A DNA stretch of 5,953 nt. It comes from an uncultured Dysgonomonas sp. (GTDB lineage Bacteria > Bacteroidota > Bacteroidia > Bacteroidales > Dysgonomonadaceae). The notes beneath the pieces are model-generated. The model saw only the letters and a program-made list of their open reading frames with translations, had not been told where the DNA came from and did no database searches. The translations under genes were made by a program, and so were the position numbers. The stretch spans positions 1-5,953 of the forward strand of contig CALYRA010000104.1 in assembly GCA_945292135.1 (NCBI GenBank), in the 5' to 3' direction. Of the stretch, positions 1-5,953 are shown piece by piece (position 1 is the first letter of the stretch; every line of letters starts with the position of its first letter).

Positions 1-126
1 GGAGTTTTTGCAGGAGGCGATGTCGTTCATAGACCTCAAACGGTTGTATTAGCAATGCGTGAAGCAAAATTAGTCGCTAAGGGTATTACACAATATGTAG
101 ACGCAGTTAAATTGTTAAGCAGTTAA
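1..126 (+). CDS. gltA: NADPH-dependent glutamate synthase, small-subunit type, C-terminal end (partial)
   Basis: This is the last 41 codons plus TAA stop of a gene that begins before the window. The translated piece starts GVFAGGDVVHRPQTVVLAMR and ends in QYVDAVKLLSS. The GVFAGGD motif is the C-terminal FAD-contacting motif of the glutamate synthase beta-subunit/pyridine nucleotide-disulfide oxidoreductase group, and the following helix (PQTVVLAMREAKLVAKGI) is typical of its single-subunit GltA/GltD-like members. Family members move electrons from NAD(P)H through FAD and iron-sulfur clusters, in glutamate synthesis or, in close relatives such as NfnB/SudA, in ferredoxin:NADP or sulfide reactions. 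The C-terminus alone cannot separate these. In several Bacteroidota the same protein is fused to a dihydroorotate dehydrogenase electron-transfer-like domain, which cannot be checked here. It converges on the uxuA/SDR operon and is followed by a hairpin terminator. Confidence 0.82.
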   Translation, partial: GVFAGGDVVHRPQTVVLAMREAKLVAKGITQYVDAVKLLSS

Positions 127-149
127 TATTTAAGTTGAGATATATATTT

Positions 150-207
150 AAAGGGGAAGATATCGTTATTGTGATAAATGATATCCTCCCTTTATTATTT
201 TATTTAT
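150..207 (+). terminator. Rho-independent-type terminator after the glutamate synthase gene
   Basis: The left arm AAAGGGGAAGATATC (150-164) pairs with the right arm GATATCCTCCCTTT (180-193). The GATATC and AAAGGG/CCCTTT blocks match, with a small internal mismatch between them, and the loop is 15 bases. A T-rich stretch (ATTATTTTATTT) follows. It starts 24 bases after the stop codon at 126. Read on the minus strand the stem is followed by a weaker TTTAAATATATAT, so it may also stop transcripts of the converging SDR gene ending at 281. No other good hairpin is visible at 194-280. Confidence 0.75.
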
Positions 208-280
208 AAAAACATCTGTCATACATATTAAATAAGAACGTATTGTCATTTACTATTTAGAGTAATGAAATTTTGTTTAA

Positions 281-1096
281 CTATACGCCACTGAATGAAC
301 TGAATCCTCCATCAATAGGAATTATAGTTCCCGTTACAAAACTTGACGCATCGCTGCATAAAAATTGTACGGCTCCATTCAATTCAGTGATGTTTCCAAA
401 ACGTCTCATTGGAGTTTTAGCAATAACCTTTTGGCTTCTTTCTGTCAATGAACCATCAGGGTTGAGAAGGATATCCCGGTTTTGTTCTCCTATAAAGAAT
501 CCCGGAGCAATAGCATTTACTCTTAACCCATCGCCAAATTTCAAAGCCATTTCTGCAGCTAACCATTGTGTGAAATTGCTGATTGCCGCTTTAGATGCGG
601 AATAACCCGGTACTCGGGTCAATGCTGACATGGCGGCCATAGAAGATATGTTGATGATAGAACCTTTTTTTTCTTTAGCCATTACTTCACCGAATAGATA
701 AGATGGGTAAATAGTTCCGTTTATGTTCAATGCCGTTACCTTATCCCAGTCACTTAATTTCATATCAAAGAAATTTTGGTCTGAAGTTAAAGTCGCACCC
801 GAAACATTTCCTCCTGCAACATTTATTAAAACATCGATTTTTCCATGAGCGGATAAAATATTTTCCTTACATTTTTTTAAAGATTCTATATCTAAGACAT
901 CCGATGCATAGAATTCAGCCACATTACCATTATTTTTTATCTCCTTCAAAATAGCAGAGGCTTTCTCCTCCGAACGTCCTATTATGATAACTATAGCTCC
1001 TTGTGACGCCATATATTTAGCAATACTCGAACCGAGTACGCCATAGCCACCTGTTACTATGATAAGCTTTTTTTCTACATTAAATAATTCGTTCAT
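281..1096 (-). CDS. uxuB: SDR-family oxidoreductase, probable D-mannonate oxidoreductase (fructuronate reductase)
   Basis: The product is a 271-residue soluble, cytoplasmic short-chain dehydrogenase/reductase of usual length. The nucleotide-binding motif TGGYGVLG is at 15-22, with NVAGG at 92-96 and N124 in the LNING segment. The catalytic set is S152, Y165 and K169 (YSASK), and the NAIAPG motif is at 194-199. Arginine 41 after the second beta strand (GRSEEK) hints that NADP(H) could be used, though this is weak evidence. The start ATG overlaps the uxuA stop as ATGA, so the two are translationally coupled. From this context the likely reaction is D-fructuronate + NAD(P)H <-> D-mannonate, as assigned to the SDR-type UxuB (YjmF) of Bacillus subtilis. 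It is unrelated to the long-chain mannitol dehydrogenase-type UxuB of E. coli. SDR sequence alone does not fix the substrate, so the role rests on the neighbour. Confidence 0.85.
   Translation of the reverse strand: MNELFNVEKKLIIVTGGYGVLGSSIAKYMASQGAIVIIIGRSEEKASAILKEIKNNGNVAEFYASDVLDIESLKKCKENILSAHGKIDVLINVAGGNVSGATLTSDQNFFDMKLSDWDKVTALNINGTIYPSYLFGEVMAKEKKGSIINISSMAAMSALTRVPGYSASKAAISNFTQWLAAEMALKFGDGLRVNAIAPGFFIGEQNRDILLNPDGSLTERSQKVIAKTPMRRFGNITELNGAVQFLCSDASSFVTGTIIPIDGGFSSFSGV
1093..1096 (-). promoter_or_regulatory. ATGA stop/start overlap coupling uxuA to the SDR gene
   Basis: On the minus strand the bases read ATGA. The ATG starts the SDR gene and the TGA ends uxuA. The sequence just before it is A-rich (AAAGAAACAATTGAT) with no Shine-Dalgarno motif, so re-initiation by ribosomes finishing uxuA is the likely way the second gene is translated. 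This supports a single uxuA-SDR transcript and fixes the SDR start. Confidence 0.85.
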
Positions 1097-2274
1097 ATCA
1101 ATTGTTTCTTTATTTCATTTCGAACTGTCGCCATTACGCCATCCATTTGCGCCAGACCTAACATGCGTCCATGGAATGAATAACCTGCATTATATCCTTT
1201 GTCTGCATCATCAAGCATTAATCGACCGTGGTCTATACGCATAGGTAAAGAAGGATTTTCTTTTTCGAATATGCGAACGACTTCGATTAGATTTGCTCTC
1301 CCTTCTAAATGCGATGCTTCGATAAAGTCGCCATTGGGCATAATGTTGGTACTTCTTAGATGCACAAACTTAGTTCTCGATACAAACTTTTTTGCAAGAA
1401 CGGGAACATTGTTTTGAGAGTCGGCGCTCAAAGAGCCTGCACAAAAAGTCAATCCATTATGAGGATTGTCTACTGCTTTTAATAACCATTCTATATCAGT
1501 TTCATTAGTTACGATACGAGGAAGTCCTAATAATGAACGGGGTGGGTCGTCAGGATGAATACACATATCAATTCCGTATTCGTCACAAACGGGCATAATC
1601 TTCTCAAGAAAATACATCAAGTTTTGACGGAGCTTTTCTCTATCTATACCCTTATATAACGCTAATAAGTTTTTAAAAATCGCAACCGGATTTTTATCAT
1701 TTTCTTTGATATTTCCGTTCACAAAGCCCTGAGTTTTGACGATGATGGCGTCAATAAGTTTATCTTTTTCTTCTTCGGTAATGGTTTCTTTCATTTTTTT
1801 CGCAAGAGATTGTTCTTCGACAGTATAATCATTCTTTGCGTCTTTGCGTTGAAGTACATAAAGTTCGAAATATGCAAACTTTATTTTATCAAAATATAAT
1901 GAAGAACTTCCATCCGACCATTTGTATTCAAGATCGGTTCGCGCCCAATCCAGTACAGGCATGAAATTGTAGCATATAGTCTTTATCCCGGCACGACCGA
2001 GATTTGCTAAACTTATGATATAGCTATCTATCAATTTGTCTCTGTCCTGACCTGCATATTTAATTGATTCACTTACAGGTAGGCTTTCCACTACCGACCA
2101 ACGTAAGCCTGCGGATTCAATGTATTGCTTCATATCAGCGATAGCTTCGAGAGACCAAACCTCTCCATTTGGTATGTCATGCAAGGCTGTTACTATACCT
2201 TCCACACCGATTTGTTTTAGCATATTAAGAGTGATTTTATCTTTTTTGCCAAACCATCTCCATGTTTTTTCCAT
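1093..2274 (-). CDS. uxuA: Mannonate dehydratase UxuA
   Basis: The 393-residue protein matches the usual length of UxuA (EC 4.2.1.8), a cytoplasmic TIM-barrel enzyme that dehydrates D-mannonate to 2-keto-3-deoxy-D-gluconate in glucuronate/galacturonate catabolism. The N-terminus (TWRWFGKKDKIT) is typical. The family's metal-site motifs are in order: HPDDPP at 240-245, FCAGSL at 277-282, FVHLR at 303-307 and IDHGRLMLDD at 347-356. The expected Mn2+ ligands are H240, C278, H305 and D348. The charged, probably helical region around 140-195 is the part that varies most in the family. The start follows an A/T-rich leader without Shine-Dalgarno. The 228-base upstream gap separates it from the HAD gene and probably holds its promoter. 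TAACTTTA on the minus strand (2397-2404) is one base away from the Bacteroidota -7 consensus TAnnTTTG, but no clear -33 element accompanies it. It is the first gene of a two-gene operon with the SDR oxidoreductase. Confidence 0.95.
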   Translation of the reverse strand: MEKTWRWFGKKDKITLNMLKQIGVEGIVTALHDIPNGEVWSLEAIADMKQYIESAGLRWSVVESLPVSESIKYAGQDRDKLIDSYIISLANLGRAGIKTICYNFMPVLDWARTDLEYKWSDGSSSLYFDKIKFAYFELYVLQRKDAKNDYTVEEQSLAKKMKETITEEEKDKLIDAIIVKTQGFVNGNIKENDKNPVAIFKNLLALYKGIDREKLRQNLMYFLEKIMPVCDEYGIDMCIHPDDPPRSLLGLPRIVTNETDIEWLLKAVDNPHNGLTFCAGSLSADSQNNVPVLAKKFVSRTKFVHLRSTNIMPNGDFIEASHLEGRANLIEVVRIFEKENPSLPMRIDHGRLMLDDADKGYNAGYSFHGRMLGLAQMDGVMATVRNEIKKQLI

Positions 2275-2459
2275 CTTGATTATGATTTTGTATGTATTCC
2301 ATAACTATTCTTTTATTCAATAGTGATTTTGCGAATATAATGTTTGATTATCAGGTTTTTTGCGGTTATTATTTTTTCGCGTTTTAGAATTCCAAGTAAA
2401 GTTAACAGAAAGGAAATTACTAAAAAATATTGTATGGTGTAATATTTACAATTATTTTT

Positions 2460-2494
2460 TTTCGATCAAAGTTTATTATATCCGATTATCGAAA
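2460..2494. repeat. Inverted repeat TTTCGAT-N21-ATCGAAA upstream of uxuA
   Basis: TTTCGAT at 2460-2466 and ATCGAAA at 2488-2494 are exact 7-base inverted arms. A second, tighter repeat CGAT-T-ATCG (2483-2491) shares the right arm, so three CGAT/ATCG half-sites fall within 35 bases. It lies just past the HAD stop codon at 2503 and about 190 bases upstream of the uxuA start. Read on the minus strand it is followed by an A-run and not a T-run, so it does not look like an intrinsic terminator for the HAD gene. It may be a regulator binding site or a structure in the HAD mRNA tail. The function is unproven. Confidence 0.4.
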
Positions 2495-2502
2495 CAATTC
2501 CA

Positions 2503-3192
2503 TTATAAATATTCCAATATATCTTTTATTTGGCTTAAATGTATATAATGAGAGTCGGAAATGTTATTGTTGATTATTTCATGCGTCCAAGTTACATGAT
2601 ATGGTATATAAGCACCGTAACCTCCGATTTCCAATATCGGTAAAATATCTGATTTTAAAGAATTTCCAATCATTAAAAACTCATCGGGATTACATTTTAG
2701 ATGTTTCATCAACTTTAAATAGTCTTTATTTTTCTTATCACTCATAATTTCGATATGATCGAAATAACATTCTAATCCCGATTTATTTAATTTCCGTTCT
2801 TGATCGAGCAAATCACCTTTTGTCGCAACTACAATTTTAAATTTCCGCGATATAGAATTTAGTACATCTACGACGCCTTCCAAAATTTCTACAGGTTTGT
2901 TTAAAAGTTCTTTTTCGAGTTCAATTATTTGATTAATAATTTGTGGCGATATTTTATTGTCGGATATCCTCAAAGCGGTTTCAATCATTGACAAAGCAAA
3001 TCCTTTTATTCCAAAGCCATAAATCGAAAGATTTTGCATTTCCGTTTTAAATAGTTCTTTCGATACTTCGTCCTTTGGTAGATATTCTTGCATAAGATTA
3101 CAAAAATTCTTTTCGGTTTCTTGAAAGTAAATTTCATTATCCCACAACGTATCATCGGCGTCGAACGCCACCACTTTTATATTTTCTTTCAT
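2503..3192 (-). CDS. HAD-superfamily hydrolase (subfamily IA-like phosphatase)
   Basis: The 229-residue cytoplasmic protein has the HAD core. Motif I is FDADDTLWDNE, with nucleophile D11 and acid/base D13. It is followed by a helical cap (about 20-100), motif II at VVATKGD (T124), lysines of motif III around 153-156, and motif IV MIGNSLKSDILP at 174-185 with D182. In motif IV the usual first acidic residue is replaced by N177. As I recall, GNSxxSD is a recurring variant in this COG1011-like hydrolase group, so activity is not ruled out. The physiological substrate, probably a small phosphorylated metabolite such as a sugar phosphate or nucleotide, cannot be told from sequence. The ATG at 3192 gives an N-terminus with motif I at the usual distance. 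The gene lies 61 bases behind the DUF456 gene on the same strand with no terminator seen between, so co-transcription is possible. Confidence 0.9.
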   Translation of the reverse strand: MKENIKVVAFDADDTLWDNEIYFQETEKNFCNLMQEYLPKDEVSKELFKTEMQNLSIYGFGIKGFALSMIETALRISDNKISPQIINQIIELEKELLNKPVEILEGVVDVLNSISRKFKIVVATKGDLLDQERKLNKSGLECYFDHIEIMSDKKNKDYLKLMKHLKCNPDEFLMIGNSLKSDILPILEIGGYGAYIPYHVTWTHEIINNNISDSHYIHLSQIKDILEYL

Positions 3193-3253
3193 CTTATTTG
3201 GTTTTGAGTATTATTGGTCTTTAAATAATTTATAGATAAAGGATTTAATTTAG

Positions 3254-3745
3254 TTATAAATAGACTGTAATAACTTCTTTGAAAAAATAAACGGCTAATA
3301 TAATAGCGGCAATTAATTTAACAAACGTTCCGGCAAGGAAACCTAAAAAAGCTCCAAATCCGGCTTTTAAAGCTCCTCTGACATTTTTACCTCCAATTAA
3401 TTCTCCTAATACAGCTCCGGCAAAAGGTCCTATTATTATACCTAAAGGAGTGAAAAATAACCCGATTATTAAACCGGCGGTACTTCCCCATACACCATAT
3501 TTACCGCCTCCGAATTTCTTTGTGCCCCACATTGGTACTACGTAATCAAGTATTTGGATTACAATAACAACAACTGCCCAAAATACCAAAAAAGGAATGG
3601 AGAATTTTATTTTATCCGTAAATTCTAACAAGATGATGCCAAGATAGCATAAAGGCGTACCCGGCAAAGCAGGTAGGATACAACCTACAATACCAAGTAT
3701 TATAAATATTGTTCCGATTATAATAAGTACAATATCCAAAGTCAT
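3254..3745 (-). CDS. DUF456-family integral membrane protein
   Basis: The 163-residue, very hydrophobic protein fits DUF456 in length and composition. Probable membrane segments lie at about 4-24, 31-41, 49-70, 88-115 and 127-156. Family hallmarks visible are ILPALPGTPL at 23-32, the polar loop PMWGTKKFGGGKYGVWG (71-87), and the glycine-rich stretch with FFTPLGIIIGPFAGAVLGELIGG (97-119). The regularly spaced glycines suggest tightly packed helices. The molecular function of the family is unknown to me. The short loops and the absence of catalytic-looking residues argue against an enzyme active site. The start ATG is preceded by an A-rich leader (ACAAAATAATA) with no Shine-Dalgarno motif. A 362-base gap lies upstream, so this is probably the first gene of its transcript, with the HAD gene following 61 bases later. 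Confidence 0.9.
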   Translation of the reverse strand: MTLDIVLIIIGTIFIILGIVGCILPALPGTPLCYLGIILLEFTDKIKFSIPFLVFWAVVVIVIQILDYVVPMWGTKKFGGGKYGVWGSTAGLIIGLFFTPLGIIIGPFAGAVLGELIGGKNVRGALKAGFGAFLGFLAGTFVKLIAAIILAVYFFKEVITVYL

Positions 3746-4107
3746 TATTATTTTGTATTAAGCGCAATTAAATCTTAAAAAGCTACCGGTCTAACAAAGT
3801 AAACGCTTTTCTCTCTGAGTTTATATGTTACTTGTTTTGTCTACTTTTTTTAATTTAAAATATATATTAAAAATGATTGATTTTATTATTATAGCCTTAT
3901 CCATGTCCTGTTTGATATTTATTCGAATAAGAAATACGATATCGTAAATTCATTTTATAGTTTGCAGCAAATTTATAATCTTGGTCTTTTTCCTTTCAAG
4001 TCATTTTCTTTTTTAGATTTCTGATTGCATAATTGAAAACTAAGACTGTGTCGTAATTCTATCTCTAAAGATAGGTTTTATTATCTAAACAAAATTAATA
4101 AGTTTTA
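3746..4107. other. 362-base gap without a convincing gene
   Basis: This very AT-rich stretch separates the ABC exporter from the DUF456 gene. It probably carries the end of the ABC transcript and the promoter of the DUF456 gene. I could not place a full -33/-7 promoter; TTACTTTG on the minus strand near 3795-3802 is one base off the -7 consensus. A 6-bp hairpin CTATCT-CTAA-AGATAG (4059-4074) lies 34 bases past the ABC stop, but the T-rich flank is on the plus-strand side, so it is a poor terminator for that gene. Two adjacent palindromes lie at 3919-3946. Two tiny minus-strand reading frames, 3897-3953 (18 codons, MNLRYRISYSNKYQTGHG) and 3821-3904 (27 codons, starting MDKAIIIKS), overlap by eight bases. 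They have no ribosome-binding signal or known similarity and are most likely chance. Confidence 0.6.
3919..3946. repeat. Two adjacent perfect 12-bp palindromes
   Basis: TTATTCGAATAA (3919-3930) and TACGATATCGTA (3935-3946) are each perfect palindromes, with GAAA between them and centres 16 bases apart. Neither extends further. They lie about 170-200 bases upstream of the DUF456 start and about 160-190 bases past the ABC stop. Symmetric sites of this size are typical of dimeric regulator binding, but no regulator gene is near and AT-rich DNA yields some palindromes by chance. Confidence 0.4.
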
Positions 4108-5889
4108 TTATTCTAATGTTTTGGATATCTTATCAATATTCAGACTACGCGCCATAGCGTCAAATATTTCTTTATAGACCCCGTCATTGCCATAGATTTC
4201 TTCATGCGTTCCGGATTCTATAATTTGTCCCTCTTTCATAACGTAAATACAATCTGCATCTATAATCTGGGAAATACTATGCGAAATGATAATAACTGTA
4301 CGATTCTTTTTAATGGCATCCATGCTATTCTTTATCTGTTCGGTAGCAACGGCGTCTAAACTTGCGGTTGGCTCATCCAAAAAAATAATTGGTGGATTTT
4401 TGAGGAACATACGCGCAATAGCTATTTTTTGTTGTTGTCCGCCAGAAAGGGCTAAAGCCGAAGTCTCGTATTGTTGAGGTAATGCCATAATTTGCTCATG
4501 GATATATGATTTTTTTGCGGCTTCAATGACTTCTTCATGCGTTGCATTGGGATTACCATACAGGATGTTTTCCTCAACAGTTCCATTAAATATATGGTTG
4601 TTTTGTAAGACAAGACCAATATTTTCACGCAATACGGTTGTATCATATTCTTCAAGTGATACTCCATCAAGTGAAATCGTACCCGAATCGGGTTGATAAA
4701 ATTTATCCAAGAGATTTATAAGCGTACTTTTTCCTGCTCCGGATAATCCGACAAGGGCTGTAATCTTGTTAGGCAAAATTCGCATGTTAATATCACGTAA
4801 AGTTCTTTCTTCATTTTCGGGATAAGTGAAATTGACATTTTTAATATCAAATTTGCCGTAAATGTGTTTAGGTATATACTTTCCGGAATCTTCCTTTTGA
4901 TCGTTAGCGTTTAATATGTCAAAGAACCCTTCGGAATATATAAGCGCGTCATTCATTTGATCATAGATGCGGTGCAATTGTCGTATTGGGGCAGATACAT
5001 TGTTAAATAAAAGTACATGAAACATAATTGCTCCGATTGTCATTTGGCCATCTAACACAAGATAAGCTGTCAAGATAATTATTATAACGACACCGATTTG
5101 TTCAATAAAACTTTTTAGCCCGTCAAAGAAAAAACTGGTCTTACGGGTTTTCTTTTGAGCGCTTGTCAGATTGGTTTGTAAATCCATCTGTTTATTTTCT
5201 TCAATTTCTTCCCGAATAAATGACTTTATAACAGGAATAGATTCAAGTATTCCTAATATTCCTTGACTTTTATTTTCTCGTAATTCTCGAATGTTACGTC
5301 TGGCGCCCTTCAATTTTTTTGCCTGTAATTGGCTTACATAAAAATATATCGGTATGATGCAAAGCCCAACTGCTCCGACATAAAAGTTGGCATTGAACAT
5401 TATGATAAGTGCTACTATGGAATTTGCGAATAAAGGCAAGATATCAATAAAGAAATTCTGAACTAAACGGGTTAAACTCTCTACACCCCTATCTATACGT
5501 GTTTGCAATTTACCCGGCTGATTACCTCCGGTACTGAAAAAAGCTAATTTATAGGTTAATATTTTTTCAATGACTTTTTGCGCCAGATCACGAGATATAA
5601 GAATCCTTAATTTTTCGCCGTAAAATTTTTGACCAAACTGAATAAATGAATTAATTAATTCTTTCAATAAAAGGATGATGGAAATAGTAATCAAGATTTT
5701 GATACCTTCCGCTAAGACTTTATGCTGCTCTACAAGCGAGTTAATCTCATCAACAGTATATCGTAAAACCCAAGCATTGACTTGAGCGGTTAAAGAACCT
5801 ATTAATGTCAGAATCAAAGCTAAAATCACTAACCAACGATAAGGTCGTACATAAGGGGATATATTTTTAAATAATTGTATTAATGTCAT
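4108..5889 (-). CDS. ABC exporter half-transporter (fused permease and ATPase)
   Basis: The 593-residue protein has the usual length and order of a type I (ABCB/MsbA-like) exporter and should work as an inner-membrane dimer. The N-terminal membrane domain (about 1-320) has hydrophobic segments near 17-37, 63-80, 148-166, 169-187, 262-280 and 283-297. The ATPase domain (about 345-585) is complete: A-loop Y356, Walker A GLSGAGKST (381-389), Q-loop Q429, signature LSGGQ (481-485), Walker B IIFLDE (501-506) with catalytic E506, D-loop SLDA (510-513) and H-loop H537. All key residues are present, so it should hydrolyse ATP. The substrate (lipid, peptide or drug) cannot be told from sequence, and no partner half-transporter or membrane fusion protein is visible. 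The ATG at 5889 is favoured because residues before the first membrane helix match the family; an upstream ATG at 5893 is out of frame. The leader holds an inverted repeat at 5895-5911. Confidence 0.93.
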   Translation of the reverse strand: MTLIQLFKNISPYVRPYRWLVILALILTLIGSLTAQVNAWVLRYTVDEINSLVEQHKVLAEGIKILITISIILLLKELINSFIQFGQKFYGEKLRILISRDLAQKVIEKILTYKLAFFSTGGNQPGKLQTRIDRGVESLTRLVQNFFIDILPLFANSIVALIIMFNANFYVGAVGLCIIPIYFYVSQLQAKKLKGARRNIRELRENKSQGILGILESIPVIKSFIREEIEENKQMDLQTNLTSAQKKTRKTSFFFDGLKSFIEQIGVVIIIILTAYLVLDGQMTIGAIMFHVLLFNNVSAPIRQLHRIYDQMNDALIYSEGFFDILNANDQKEDSGKYIPKHIYGKFDIKNVNFTYPENEERTLRDINMRILPNKITALVGLSGAGKSTLINLLDKFYQPDSGTISLDGVSLEEYDTTVLRENIGLVLQNNHIFNGTVEENILYGNPNATHEEVIEAAKKSYIHEQIMALPQQYETSALALSGGQQQKIAIARMFLKNPPIIFLDEPTASLDAVATEQIKNSMDAIKKNRTVIIISHSISQIIDADCIYVMKEGQIIESGTHEEIYGNDGVYKEIFDAMARSLNIDKISKTLE

Positions 5890-5894
5890 GCATT

Positions 5895-5911
5895 ATATTG
5901 TTTTACAATAT
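5895..5911. repeat. 17-bp inverted repeat directly before the ABC exporter start
   Basis: ATATTGTTTTACAATAT consists of exact 7-base arms around a 3-base centre. Its inner edge is 5 bases from the ABC exporter ATG at 5889. The position fits either an operator for a dimeric repressor or a small hairpin over the translation start. The arms are mostly A/T, so an RNA stem would be weak and a DNA-binding site is the likelier reading if it is functional. No regulator gene is visible because the window ends at 5953. Confidence 0.45.
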
Positions 5912-5953
5912 GATAAACTATCGAATAAGTAATTATGTTTATATAAAATTATT

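Noticed and set aside
217..249. Direct repeat TGTCAT at 217-222 and 244-249
   Set aside because: A 6-base repeat in AT-rich intergenic DNA is expected by chance, and no further copies form an array.
273..605. Plus-strand open frame of 110 codons
   Set aside because: It lies almost wholly opposite the SDR gene, whose motifs are complete. The translation shows no family features.
730..1417. Plus-strand open frames at 730-954, 1059-1244 and 1199-1417
   Set aside because: All are antisense to the SDR gene or uxuA, are short and lack recognisable domains.
2120..2323. Plus-strand open frame of 67 codons
   Set aside because: It is mostly antisense to the conserved N-terminus of uxuA and has no domain or ribosome-binding signal.
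2360..2548. Plus-strand open frame of 62 codons in the uxuA-HAD gap
   Set aside because: It needs a TTG start, runs into the 3' end of the HAD gene on the opposite strand, and its composition only reflects AT-rich DNA.
4059..4074. Hairpin CTATCT-CTAA-AGATAG as terminator of the ABC gene
   Set aside because: The stem is only 6 bp and mostly A/T, and on the minus strand it is followed by AATTACGACA and not by a T-run. The T-rich flank is on the plus-strand side, where no gene ends.
4286..4670. Open frames at 4286-4477 (plus) and 4452-4670 (minus)
   Set aside because: Both lie inside the ABC ATPase domain in other frames. The ABC frame carries all the motifs.
1..5953. Defence island, prophage, CRISPR, toxin-antitoxin or other new system
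   Set aside because: Every long gene belongs to a familiar metabolic, transport or general family. No nuclease, integrase, repeat array or small toxin-like pair was seen.

Overview
The window is AT-rich. The starts of its complete genes show no Shine-Dalgarno sequence; they are preceded by A/T-rich leaders instead. Together with the gene types, this suggests a Bacteroidota bacterium, probably of the order Bacteroidales, but that is an inference from style and content and not from a marker gene. I see no rRNA, tRNA, CRISPR array, insertion sequence, integrase or phage gene.

Layout: bases 1-126 hold the 3' end of a plus-strand gene for an NADPH-dependent glutamate synthase small-subunit-type flavoprotein, followed by a good hairpin terminator at 150-193. 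Everything else lies on the minus strand, so the order of transcription is right to left. From 5889 down to 4108 is a full-length ABC half-exporter with fused membrane and ATPase domains. A 362-base gap (3746-4107) without a convincing gene follows. Next come a DUF456 membrane protein (3745-3254) and a HAD-family phosphatase (3192-2503), 61 bases apart and possibly co-transcribed. After a 228-base gap with inverted repeats come mannonate dehydratase uxuA (2274-1093) and an SDR-family oxidoreductase (1096-281). These last two overlap by four bases (ATGA) and converge on the glutamate synthase gene.

The clearest functional unit is the uxuA/SDR pair. It can carry out the two central steps of hexuronate breakdown: fructuronate is reduced to mannonate by the SDR enzyme, and mannonate is dehydrated to 2-keto-3-deoxygluconate by UxuA. 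The isomerase (UxaC), KDG kinase and aldolase are not in the window. The ABC exporter, DUF456 protein and HAD phosphatase have no visible link to this pathway.

On the whole this is an ordinary chromosomal region. I did not find a new biological system. The observations worth a second look are inverted repeats in the upstream regions of the ABC gene and uxuA, two adjacent perfect 12-bp palindromes in the 362-base gap, and a few sequence variants in otherwise familiar enzymes.
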